Below, piece by piece: positions 1 through 6,653 of a stretch of DNA of 9,010 nt. How positions within the stretch are numbered: position 1 is the stretch's first letter; every line of letters starts with the position of its first letter. This DNA is from Treponema sp. (lineage in GTDB: Bacteria > Spirochaetota > Spirochaetia > Treponematales > Breznakiellaceae), in contig JAITLF010000066.1 in the NCBI GenBank assembly GCA_031278025.1, forward strand, positions 1 to 9,010. Reading direction: 5' to 3'. A program made the position numbers and the translations under genes. The notes under the pieces are model-generated. The model searched no databases, was not told the origin of the DNA, and worked only from the letters and a program-made list of their open reading frames with translations.

Positions 1-1
1 C

Positions 2-210
2 AACCGGTTATAAAACTTTTTTAACCGGTTATAACGGTTTTCCAACCGGCTGCGGGGCCTTACAGAGGGCGGTAAACCTTATATAACCGGTTATAAAACT
101 TTTTTAACCGGTTGGAAAACTTTTACAGGGGGCGGTAAAACTTTTACAGCCGGTTATAAAACTTTTTTAACCGGTTATAAGACTTTTCCAGCCGGCTGTG
201 GAACCTTCCC
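2..210 (+). repeat. Degenerate 21-bp tandem repeat array, about 10 units
   Basis: Units start at 2, 23, 44, 65, 85, 106, 127, 148, 169 and 190. All are 21 bp except the one at 65, which is 20 bp. The common core is AACCGGTTATAAAAC followed by a T-rich tail, so most units carry the palindrome AACCGGTT or a variant of it. Units at 2 and 85 are identical. Units at 44, 65, 127 and 190 are the most diverged. Read on the plus strand the right part (86-223) is open and encodes heptapeptides such as TGYKTFL, TGWKTFT, AGYKTFL and TGYKTFP, ending at TAA 221-223. The left part reads the same way from position 3, but the 20-bp unit breaks the frame. It may be the decayed tail of a repeat-protein gene that begins left of the window, or a non-coding minisatellite. 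Confidence 0.9.
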
Positions 211-261
211 CCTATGCTGGTAACCGGCGGCTCAATGCGTTCCGTCCATCCTTTTTGGTTT

Positions 262-284
262 TTTGCGGCAAAAAGTACCGCAAA
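262..284. other. Hairpin just downstream of prs
   Basis: TTTGCGG (262-268) and CCGCAAA (278-284) form a perfect 7-bp stem with a 9-nt loop, six bases beyond the prs stop codon. It is placed where a 3'-end or terminator hairpin would be. However, on the minus strand the bases after the stem are A-rich rather than U-rich, so it does not meet the intrinsic-terminator pattern. It may only protect the 3' end. Confidence 0.45.
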
Positions 285-290
285 CGTTCC

Positions 291-1430
291 TCACTGGGTA
301 AACAGCTTAGGCGACTTGAGGTAAATCTCCGCGTTAAAGGATCTGAGGAGTTTGCTCATTGATCTGTTGGTCATGATGGTGCGGACGACTTTAGCGGAAA
401 GCTCCGCCGAGGGGACCACTTCCAGGTTAGGGATTCCTCCGGAGGCCGCGCTGCGGGGGCAGTAGATCGTATCGGTAACGATAATCCTGTTGAGGAGCTT
501 GTCCTGAACCAGGGCGGTGAGTTTTTCCGCGGCGGGAGGGGAGAAGAGGGCGTGGACCGCGATGATGTTGATTTCCGCGGGTTTTAAGGATGCCAGGGCG
601 TGAACCAGGCTTTCAACAGAACCGGCGGTGTCCACCATGTCGTCCACTATCCAGAGGACTTTGCCCTCTACCGGCTCGTGGGACAAAATATTGATGGATT
701 TAATGGTATTGACCCGTGAATAGTCCCGCTGCTTGTGGGCCACCACCAGGGGAGCGCCGAAGGCGTTGGCAAAGCCCCGGGCCAGCTTTTCCCCCCCGGC
801 ATCAACGGAGCAGAAAGCCCAACGGGGGCGGACCACTTTTTCCAGGGTGTCCATGTTCCGGATGTAAACGTCGCAGAGGTAGCGCTTGATTAAAGTAAGG
901 GCGGGAATGTCGTCAATGGCGCAAAGGGCGGGGTCCAGCATGGACTTGGATTTGTCCGAATGGAGCTGGTAGGTGGCTATGTGAGTGGCCCCCAAACTTA
1001 CCATGGTTTTAAGGTGTACCCAAAGGCCCACGGAACTGCGCCGGGCGGTACGGTCTGACCGGGAGCAGGAAACAAAGGGTTCAAAGACCAGAATCCGTAG
1101 CGCCTGGGCCCGTTTCAGGGCATCAATAGTATGGTACAACTCAATCTTCGCGTCCGCTACGCCGGTTCCGGCCTCGTTCCGGGCGCAGCTTGCGAAAAGT
1201 ACCACGCCTTTGCCCCGGATTGAGGTATTCACCACCGCCTCAATCTCCCCATCGGCAAAACGATCCACCTGCAATAAATCTATCCCGTTAAGACTGTCCG
1301 CAAGGGAAAAAAAACTGGGAAACCTGGTTAGATATTCCACCACACGGGCGGCATAGGTTCGCATGGACCGGGTAGCGGTTATGACAAATTCTTCGAGCAC
1401 GATTAACCCCGTTTGCTTTTTGTGTGGCAT
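291..1430 (-). CDS. prs: Ribose-phosphate pyrophosphokinase, long form
   Basis: Likely makes 5-phosphoribosyl-1-pyrophosphate from ribose 5-phosphate and ATP for nucleotide, histidine and NAD synthesis in the cytoplasm. Family motifs are in the usual order: FADGEI at residues 58-63; SCSRSDRTAR at 121-130, matching the ATP-binding RQDRKAR region; LHSD at 156-159 with the metal/substrate His157; SVDAGGE at 208-214; HKQR at 232-235, matching the flexible catalytic loop; and the PRPP-binding loop VDDMVDTAGS at 262-271. At 379 aa it is about 60 residues longer than the usual bacterial enzyme (about 315). The excess lies in an N-terminal extension (FADGEI comes at residue 58) and in internal insertions. 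No clear Shine-Dalgarno precedes the ATG at 1430, so the start is uncertain; a GTG 30 bases in or the ATG at residue 23 are alternatives. It follows the metal ATPase by 131 bp with no obvious functional link. Confidence 0.88.
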   Translation of the reverse strand: MPHKKQTGLIVLEEFVITATRSMRTYAARVVEYLTRFPSFFSLADSLNGIDLLQVDRFADGEIEAVVNTSIRGKGVVLFASCARNEAGTGVADAKIELYHTIDALKRAQALRILVFEPFVSCSRSDRTARRSSVGLWVHLKTMVSLGATHIATYQLHSDKSKSMLDPALCAIDDIPALTLIKRYLCDVYIRNMDTLEKVVRPRWAFCSVDAGGEKLARGFANAFGAPLVVAHKQRDYSRVNTIKSINILSHEPVEGKVLWIVDDMVDTAGSVESLVHALASLKPAEINIIAVHALFSPPAAEKLTALVQDKLLNRIIVTDTIYCPRSAASGGIPNLEVVPSAELSAKVVRTIMTNRSMSKLLRSFNAEIYLKSPKLFTQ

Positions 1431-1497
1431 GATACTACGATGCGCCGGGTTTGACCAGCGTTTTTATAAGGAGGGGGAAGCCGCAGGTTTGCCCCGC

Positions 1498-1533
1498 GGG
1501 TCCGGTTCCTGTATCCGCAACGCCCCCGGACCC
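1498..1533. other. Inverted repeat between the ATPase and prs
   Basis: GGGTCCGG (1498-1505) and CCGGACCC (1526-1533) are perfect 8-bp arms around a 20-nt loop, in the 131-bp gap between the ATPase stop and the prs start. On the minus strand it lies 28 bp past the ATPase stop, so a terminator or processing role fits by position. There is no T tract after the stem, so an intrinsic terminator is not supported. Confidence 0.4.
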
Positions 1534-1561
1534 TCCGAAATTTTGGACGGGTTCCTTCGGC

Positions 1562-3676
1562 TCATTTCTTTAAGGAGCCCATGGCGTTAAGTGTGGCGAT
1601 AACCGTGACGCCTGCGTCGCTGAACACGGCTTCCCACATGGTAGCTATCCCCAGGGCGCCCAAGGCCAGAATAACCAGCTTGACCCCCAGGGCAAAGACG
1701 ATGTTCTGCCAGATTATGGTCCGGGTCCGTTTCGCTATGCCTATGGCTTCGGCGATCTTGGAAGGCTCGTCGGTCATGAGCACCACGTCGGCGGCTTCTA
1801 TCGCCGCGTCGGAGCCAAGCCCGCCCATGGCTATGCCCACATCGGCGCGGGCCAGAACCGGCGCGTCGTTGATGCCGTCTCCTACGAATACCAGTTTGCC
1901 CGGCCCGGCTCGCCCCTTTTCCAGTTCCTCAAGCTTTTCTACCTTTTGGTGGGGCAATAGCCCGGCGTAGACCCTGTCTATGCCAAGTTCTTCCCCTATT
2001 TTTCCCGCCGCCCGTTGGGAGTCGCCGGTAAACAGGGCGATGGTTTTGATCCCCAGGGCTTTAAGGTCCGCGATTGCCTGTTTGCTGTCCTCTTTCAATT
2101 CATCGGCGATGACGATATACCCGGCAAAGGCGCCGTCTATGGCAAGGTAGACCACCGTACCGGGGACCTCCGTTTTGGCGCGGGGAATACCCGCTTCTTC
2201 CAGGAGTCTGCCGTTCCCGGCCAGTACGGTTTTGCCGTCTACCAGGACCCGCACCCCCTGGCCGGCTATTTCCTCATAGCCGGTTATGTTCCCGGTGGAA
2301 ACCTCCCTGCCATAGGCCATGAGGATAGACCGGGCTATGGGATGGCTCGAATGGCTTTCGGCGTGGGCGGCGAAATAGAGCAATTCCTCCCGTGTAAGGC
2401 GGCCCTGGGGGACTATGCCGGTAACGCTGAAGATGCCCCGGGTTAGGGTACCGGTTTTATCGAACACCACGGTATCTACCCTGTTTAAGGCTTCCAGGTA
2501 GTTGCCGCCTTTGACCAGGATGCCCCGGCGGGAAGCGCCGCCTATGCCGCCGAAGAAGCTGAGGGGGATGGAGATGACCAGGGCGCAGGGACAGGAAACA
2601 ACCAGGAATACCAGGGCCCGGCGGAGCCAGTCGGCAAAACGGGCTTCCGGCAGGAGGAGGGGAGGGAAGACCGCCAGGATCAGGGCGGCGAAAACCACCG
2701 CCGGGGTGTAGTACCGGGCGAACTTCGTGATAAAGTTCTCCATTTTAGCCTTCCGGCTCCCGGCGTTCTGAACCAACCGTAATATCTTGGAAACCGTAGT
2801 CTCCCCAAATTCCGCGGATACCTCAATGGTCAGGAGGCCGTTCTTATTGACAAAACCTGACAGAACCTCGCTCCCGGCTTCGACGTCCCTGGGCAGGGGT
2901 TCCCCGGTCAGGGCCGAGGTGTCCAGTGCGGAACGGCCCTCAATAACCGTGCCGTCCAGGGGTATTTTTTCACCGGGCTTTACCACGATGAGGTCTCCAG
3001 CCTTCACCGCTTCCGGGGAGACCCGGCTCAGGCCGGCTGTGGTTTTCAGGTTGGCGAAATCCGGACGTATGTCCATGAGGGCGGCAATGGACTTGCGGGA
3101 ACGGCCGACGGCGTAGTTTTGGAAAGCCTCGCCCACCTGGTAAAAGAGCATCACCGCCGCCGCTTCGGGATATTCCCCTATGGCGAAGGCCCCTACCGTG
3201 GCCAGGCTCATAAGGAAGTTTTCGTCGAACACCTGCCCCCGGGCGATGTTTTTCAGGGCCCGCCAAACCACGCCGCCCCCGATAAGAAGGTAGCTCGCCA
3301 GGAACACGGTAAGTTCTATGTACCGGGAGAAGGGAAGTATCATGCCCGCAGCGAAAAGCAGGGCTCCCGCGCCCAGCAAAACGCGGCGCGTCCAGGGCTG
3401 CAAGTCCCGCCGGACCTCCGCCTGTTTCCCCGCCTTGTTTTTTCTTTCGTTTATCACGATATCCGGCTCAATACGCCGGATTATGGCTCCGGCTTCGATT
3501 ACAACAACCTCGGCCTTCACGCGCTTTTCAATCTCCATGGTCAAAAGCCGGTTCGTAAAATCTACGCTTGCCCCAAGTACGCCTTCAAGGGAGCGTACCT
3601 TTTTTTCGATCCTGCCGGCGCATACCGGGCAGCAAAGACCGTCCAGGGTAAATTCCTTTCTGATGATCGCTTCCAT
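1562..3676 (-). CDS. zntA: Zn2+/Cd2+/Pb2+-exporting P1B-type ATPase
   Basis: An inner-membrane pump that uses ATP to expel divalent soft metals. The 704-aa protein has all parts of the family. An N-terminal HMA metal-binding domain carries GLCCPVC at 13-19 (CxxC = Cys16/Cys19). Membrane segments follow from about residue 98. TGEP of the actuator domain is at 257-260, and the transport-site CPC at 362-364. The phosphorylation motif DKTGT is at 406-410, HP at 445-446, TGD at 550-552 and GDGINDAP at 599-606. Lys666 and Asp687 in the last helices keep the 21-residue spacing of the Zn/Cd/Pb subgroup (P1B-2), arguing against a copper pump. AGGGAG at 3683-3688 sits 6 nt before the ATG. The gene lies 187 bp downstream of a metal-sensing ArsR/SmtB repressor on the same strand and has its own promoter-like site with an inverted repeat, so metal-induced expression is expected. 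Exact metal preference cannot be read from sequence. Confidence 0.95.
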   Translation of the reverse strand: MEAIIRKEFTLDGLCCPVCAGRIEKKVRSLEGVLGASVDFTNRLLTMEIEKRVKAEVVVIEAGAIIRRIEPDIVINERKNKAGKQAEVRRDLQPWTRRVLLGAGALLFAAGMILPFSRYIELTVFLASYLLIGGGVVWRALKNIARGQVFDENFLMSLATVGAFAIGEYPEAAAVMLFYQVGEAFQNYAVGRSRKSIAALMDIRPDFANLKTTAGLSRVSPEAVKAGDLIVVKPGEKIPLDGTVIEGRSALDTSALTGEPLPRDVEAGSEVLSGFVNKNGLLTIEVSAEFGETTVSKILRLVQNAGSRKAKMENFITKFARYYTPAVVFAALILAVFPPLLLPEARFADWLRRALVFLVVSCPCALVISIPLSFFGGIGGASRRGILVKGGNYLEALNRVDTVVFDKTGTLTRGIFSVTGIVPQGRLTREELLYFAAHAESHSSHPIARSILMAYGREVSTGNITGYEEIAGQGVRVLVDGKTVLAGNGRLLEEAGIPRAKTEVPGTVVYLAIDGAFAGYIVIADELKEDSKQAIADLKALGIKTIALFTGDSQRAAGKIGEELGIDRVYAGLLPHQKVEKLEELEKGRAGPGKLVFVGDGINDAPVLARADVGIAMGGLGSDAAIEAADVVLMTDEPSKIAEAIGIAKRTRTIIWQNIVFALGVKLVILALGALGIATMWEAVFSDAGVTVIATLNAMGSLKK

Positions 3677-3707
3677 ATCAAACTCCCTATTTAATGAAGC
3701 TAAACGA

Positions 3708-3737
3708 ATTAAATTGAACGATTGATAAGCCGTTCAA
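3708..3737 (-). promoter_or_regulatory. Putative ATPase promoter with operator-like inverted repeat
   Basis: On the minus strand TTGAAC (3737-3732) and TTTAAT (3713-3708) are 18 bp apart and resemble -35 and -10 boxes. They lie upstream of the ATPase Shine-Dalgarno. The inverted repeat TTGAACG / CGTTCAA (3714-3720 and 3731-3737, 10-nt centre) covers the -35 box and spacer. Its half-sites resemble the TGAAC half-sites bound by SmtB-type repressors, but the centre is wider than the usual spacing, so repressor binding is inferred only. Confidence 0.45.
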
Positions 3738-3784
3738 CCAACATTCCAAAAAAAACCATCCCCTCCCAATTCCTTTTTAAATGA

Positions 3785-3854
3785 GGCTGTTCCATCAAAC
3801 CGGAGGTTTGCACCGTGCGCGTTTAGCGCACCGTCAATTAGTTTTGGAACAGGC
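3785..3854. repeat. Nested palindromic element between repressor and pump genes
   Basis: Outer arms CTGTTCCA (3787-3794) and TGGAACAG (3845-3852) are perfect 8-bp inverted repeats. They enclose two further perfect 6-bp hairpins: CAAACC/GGTTTG (3796-3801/3805-3810, loop GGA) and GTGCGC/GCGCAC (3815-3820/3826-3831, loop GTTTA). The whole would fold as a three-way junction. It starts just after the repressor stop codon on the minus strand but lacks a following U tract, so it resembles a dispersed palindromic repeat more than an intrinsic terminator. Confidence 0.6.
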
Positions 3855-3863
3855 ACCAATGAG

Positions 3864-4241
3864 TTACCTTTCATTGACATGGAGCAGGCCCTGGGCAAAA
3901 ATGCCGCCTACATGCTCATCGTCCAGGGAATAGTAGACAACCTTGCCGTCCTTGCGGTACTTGACCAGCCTGGTCTGCCTGAGGGTCCGCAGTTGGTGGG
4001 AAATGGCTGACTTGGTCATGCCCAATAGGGCTGCGATGTCGCAAACACACATCTCGGAATGCTGTAAGGCACAAAGTATCCGTACCCTGGTGGAATCGCT
4101 GAACACTTTGAACATATCCGCCAGGTTAAGGAGGACTTCGTCTTCGGGCATGAGCTGCCGTACCCTGGCAATCACGTCCTCGTGGATAACGTTGCAGTCG
4201 CAGGCGGCCACATTGTCGATTTCAAAGCCTGGTCCGGCCAT
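3864..4241 (-). CDS. ArsR/SmtB-family metal-sensing repressor, CadC-like
   Basis: A cytoplasmic winged-helix dimer that holds metal-resistance promoters off until it binds metal. With the start at 4241 it is 125 aa, the normal family size. An N-terminal CDC is at 14-16. EMCVCDIA at 63-70 matches the ELCVCDL metal box of ArsR/CadC. The recognition region TKSAISHQLRTL follows at 76-87, and the wing KDGKVVYYSL at 97-106. Asp108, His110, His121 and Glu124 reproduce exactly the D-x-H-x10-H-x2-E alpha-5 zinc site of SmtB. Having both thiolate and alpha-5 sites suggests a Cd/Pb/Zn sensor like CadC. The start at ATG 4241 is chosen because GGAGG (4247-4251) lies 5 nt upstream. A longer reading from TTG 4280 would begin inside the operator. 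It precedes the P1B-type ATPase on the same strand, its likely target. Confidence 0.93.
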   Translation of the reverse strand: MAGPGFEIDNVAACDCNVIHEDVIARVRQLMPEDEVLLNLADMFKVFSDSTRVRILCALQHSEMCVCDIAALLGMTKSAISHQLRTLRQTRLVKYRKDGKVVYYSLDDEHVGGIFAQGLLHVNER

Positions 4242-4263
4242 AATTTCCTCCATTGACAAAACA

Positions 4264-4281
4264 GTTGAATATATATTCAAC
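4264..4281. promoter_or_regulatory. ArsR/SmtB-type operator palindrome
   Basis: GTTGAATATATATTCAAC is a perfect 18-bp palindrome. Its core has TGAA and TTCA separated by 6 bp, the arrangement of known SmtB/CadC operators. It overlaps the end of the repressor's -10 box and the expected transcription start, so bound repressor would block its own promoter. Binding by this repressor is inferred from position and motif. Confidence 0.8.
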
Positions 4282-4308
4282 CATATACATCAAAGGTATG
4301 ATTGTCAA
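4280..4308 (-). promoter_or_regulatory. Promoter of the ArsR/SmtB repressor gene
   Basis: On the minus strand a perfect TTGACA (4308-4303) is followed after 17 bp by TATGGT (4285-4280). The predicted start falls in the 18-bp palindrome and leaves a short leader before the Shine-Dalgarno and the ATG at 4241. The consensus -35 and optimal spacing with an operator at +1 suggest a strong autoregulated promoter. Confidence 0.7.
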
Positions 4309-4360
4309 GAGGAATTTTTATTTTCCCGGCAATTCTCAGTTTGGCCGCTTAATCGGTATC

Positions 4361-4398
4361 AGATAAAATACCGGACTTGTCCGGTAACGAGATAAAAA
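4361..4398. other. Palindrome flanked by 8-bp direct repeats
   Basis: TACCGGAC and GTCCGGTA (4369-4376 and 4379-4386) form an 8-bp inverted repeat around TT. It is bracketed by direct repeats AGATAAAA at 4361-4368 and 4390-4397. It sits in the 206-bp gap between the divergently read repressor and exported-protein genes. It could be an operator, a weak minus-strand terminator, or an insertion/excision scar; the sequence does not decide. Confidence 0.5.
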
Positions 4399-4487
4399 GA
4401 TCCTGTGCGTTTATCCTGCCTTCTATACGTTCTCTCTGTTTTGTCGTAGCATGATGCGCTGATATTCTAACAGGGGTATGTGGAATT

Positions 4488-5108
4488 GTGGAAAAGCAAT
4501 TAATAGGCAGGCGTTTGTACCGTTATATCCTTATATGCATAGTAATGGGAGCGCTGGCCTTTGTCCGGCCTGCCATTTCGGTATTCCCCCAGGACGCTGA
4601 GCCGGGGGAAGTTCCCGGGGAACGTATCGGCCCGCTTGAAACGGTCAACGCGGGAACGGTCTTTCCTGATCAGATACGCCGGCCTTCCAAAGGCGAAGAC
4701 CCCCGGTATCCCCGGGACGCGGTTATCGGGGAATTGGGCCGGGGCCAAGCATCGGAAGCGGCTTATGACTTTGCCAGGAAACTGCTTTCGGCCTTGCTGG
4801 GGGGGACCGCCGATTCGACGGTATTGAGCGGCCTGAGCGCTGGGGTACGGACGGAAATTACCGAAACCCTGGAGGCGATAAACGCGAAAAAATACCGCAT
4901 AGGCGGCGGCCGCGAAGAAGACGATGGTTCCACCTCTTTTCTGTTCCGACTCATAGGCCGGGAACAGGGTGCGGCGGGGGAACTCTATCTGCGCCGGGAA
5001 GAGGAAACTTGGCAGGCGGATGATATTATCCTTGAGGAACCCCGCGACATCCTGGAAGGGGGCGAGGCGTATCCCTACGATTTTACCCCGTATGAACGTT
5101 TTTTTTAG
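4488..5108 (+). CDS. Exported protein of unknown function
   Basis: I do not recognise the 206-aa product. Its N-terminus looks like a Sec signal peptide: basic residues at 8, 9 and 12, a hydrophobic run from about 14 to 26, and a possible cleavage after A29-I-S31. There is no lipobox, so a periplasmic or outer-surface protein is likely. The mature part is acidic, with proline/glycine-rich sequence to about residue 75, then a probable alpha/beta domain from about 85 to 185, and a tyrosine/phenylalanine-rich C-terminus ending PYERFF. The middle part (beta-strand-like runs ending LYLRREEETWQADDI) vaguely recalls small NTF2-like folds, but I cannot support that. The start is GTG at 4488 with AGGGG at 4472-4476 upstream; this spacing is long, so the start is uncertain. 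It is read away from the repressor gene, and no link to metal resistance is visible. Confidence 0.75.
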   Translation: MEKQLIGRRLYRYILICIVMGALAFVRPAISVFPQDAEPGEVPGERIGPLETVNAGTVFPDQIRRPSKGEDPRYPRDAVIGELGRGQASEAAYDFARKLLSALLGGTADSTVLSGLSAGVRTEITETLEAINAKKYRIGGGREEDDGSTSFLFRLIGREQGAAGELYLRREEETWQADDIILEEPRDILEGGEAYPYDFTPYERFF

Positions 5109-5453
5109 CTGCTTTTTTATTGGGTGTTCTTTTTAACGGGTGAGCCGCTAATTCTCCAAACAGAGATTTTATCCTTAAAGCTGAAATCTATCGTATATCC
5201 AAATCGTTTCATACCGGAGTTGCAGGCCAACGGGAAGATGAATCCGGCTTTTAATTTTCGGAACCCGGTGATTTCTTTTTCCACGGAAATAAAACGCCTT
5301 TTTCATTCTCCCTCGTGTGCGGCGTGAAATCCGCGTAACGATGCTGCCGGTGTTTTCCGTTTCGGAAAAGGGCGGGCAAAAATATTGGACTATTTCCAGA
5401 AACAGGGTTACCATGGACTAAATTGATTTATGGATAAAAATGGAGGAGTATTT
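5109..5453. other. 345-bp intergenic gap with one hairpin
   Basis: No gene is convincing here. T-rich sequence follows the stop of the upstream gene (5100-5118) without a clear stem before it. TTTTCCG/CGGAAAA (5353-5359/5363-5369, loop TTT) is a perfect 7-bp hairpin about 85 bp before the NDK start, without a following T tract. A leader or regulatory role for the NDK gene is possible but unsupported. I see no tRNA or riboswitch that I recognise. Confidence 0.5.
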
Positions 5454-6638
5454 ATGAACATGCCTATTTCGTATGTATTGGTAACTCCCTACACCATCGC
5501 CAAGAGCCGAACCGGCGGGGTTCTTTCCCGGCTGCTTTCCCGCACGGATCTGGAACTGGTAGGGGCCCAGATGATCCTGCCGGACCAGACCTTCGCCACG
5601 GAATATGCGGACATTCTCAGGCGGCAGGAGAATCCCGAAGACATTACCCTTTTGGCGGATTATGTCGAAAAAGAACTTGCCCCTTCCGGCGGCAGGCGGT
5701 ACCGGACGCTTCTTTTGTTGTTCAGGGGAGAGGATCCCTGGGGAAAACTGGTAAAAATCTGCGGGCATATACACCCGGAACAGCACGCTAACGCGGATAC
5801 CATGAGTGGGGAAACGATACGGGATACCTACGCGGACCTTATCGTATCGCCGGATGATCCCGGCAAGGTTACGTATTTTGAACCCGCGGTAATAACCCCC
5901 CGGAACCAGCGGCACATGGAAGAAGATTTCCAAGTCTTCCTTAAATTTCTTAAGGGCCAGCCGAATATCATCAGAAACATTGAGTATCCTGAGCCGGAAA
6001 AGATCGAGCAGACCCTGGTGATCATCAAGCCGGATAACTGGATTCACCCTTCGTCAAAGCCGGGAACCATTATCGACATTTTCTCCCGTACCGGGCTGCG
6101 CATCGTGGGACTCAAGGTACACCGCTTTTCCCTGGAGCAGGCTCTGGAGTTTTACGGTCCGGTAGAAGGGGCGCTCAGGAAAAAGCTGGCGCCTATTTAC
6201 GGAGGGAAAGCCCGGGAACTCCTCGAAAAGGAATTCGACATATCCCTTGATGAATCGGACGAGAAGACCCTGCTAGAAATCATAGGAACCAAATACGCCC
6301 AGGATCAGTTCCGGCGCATTATTAAGTACATGTCCGGTACCCGTCCCGAAGAATGCCCGCCGGAACAGGCGGGGGATCCGGGCGCCGTTATGTGCCTGAT
6401 ACTGTTTTACGAAGGGGAAAACGCCATTAATAAAATACGGGATGTGTTAGGCCCTACGGATCCCCTTAAAGCACCGGGCGGCACGGTACGCCGGGAATTC
6501 GGCAGCAACGTGATGGAAAATACCGCCCATGCTTCGGACTCCCGTGAAAGCGTGGAACGGGAAAAAAATATCGTCAAAATAAACGAAAATTCACTGGAAG
6601 CTATTATCAGAACGTATCTTGAACATCGATATGCGTGA
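5454..6638 (+). CDS. ndk: Two-domain nucleoside diphosphate kinase
   Basis: Likely transfers the gamma phosphate between nucleoside triphosphates and diphosphates through a phosphohistidine. The 394-aa protein has two NDK-like halves. The C-terminal half (about 185-375) keeps IIKPD at 190-194 with Lys192, the GENAINKIRDVLGPTDP segment at 321-337, GGTVRREFG at 342-350, and NTAHASDS at 356-363 with the catalytic His359. It also carries an insertion at about 245-308 absent from the usual 140-150-aa enzyme. The N-terminal half (about 6-150) shares the strand-helix start (VLVTPYTIAKSRTGGVL) and IRDTYADLI at 122-130, but lacks the Lys and the His, so it is probably non-catalytic. ATG 5454 is chosen because GGAGGA (5442-5447) lies 6 nt upstream; the in-frame ATG at 5430 has no such site. 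The gene ends in a convergent junction with the FKBP gene. Confidence 0.85.
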   Translation: MNMPISYVLVTPYTIAKSRTGGVLSRLLSRTDLELVGAQMILPDQTFATEYADILRRQENPEDITLLADYVEKELAPSGGRRYRTLLLLFRGEDPWGKLVKICGHIHPEQHANADTMSGETIRDTYADLIVSPDDPGKVTYFEPAVITPRNQRHMEEDFQVFLKFLKGQPNIIRNIEYPEPEKIEQTLVIIKPDNWIHPSSKPGTIIDIFSRTGLRIVGLKVHRFSLEQALEFYGPVEGALRKKLAPIYGGKARELLEKEFDISLDESDEKTLLEIIGTKYAQDQFRRIIKYMSGTRPEECPPEQAGDPGAVMCLILFYEGENAINKIRDVLGPTDPLKAPGGTVRREFGSNVMENTAHASDSRESVEREKNIVKINENSLEAIIRTYLEHRYA

Positions 6639-6653
6639 AATCAGAAGAGCCTT

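Noticed and set aside
262..284. Intrinsic terminator for prs
   Set aside because: The stem is good, but the following minus-strand sequence is A-rich with no U tract, so it was listed only as a hairpin.
3119..3694. 191-codon plus-strand open frame opposite the start of the ATPase gene
   Set aside because: It is antisense to a fully motif-supported P1B ATPase; its translation has no domain and follows from codon bias of the real gene. The same applies to the plus-strand frames at 985-1356, 1581-1970 and 2015-2446.
4441..4468. Promoter TTGTCG-16-TATTCT for the exported-protein gene
   Set aside because: The transcript would start at about 4475 and cut off the only Shine-Dalgarno-like sequence (4472-4476); both boxes are weak matches.
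5124..5327. 67-codon plus-strand frame before the NDK
   Set aside because: GTG start, no ribosome binding site, no recognisable domain; not supported over an intergenic reading.
5430..5453. Upstream in-frame ATG for the NDK
   Set aside because: GGAGGA at 5442-5447 is correctly spaced for ATG 5454, while ATG 5430 has no Shine-Dalgarno.
5418..6047. 209-codon minus-strand open frame opposite the NDK
   Set aside because: It is antisense to a gene with a strong ribosome binding site and NDK motifs, and has no recognisable domain.
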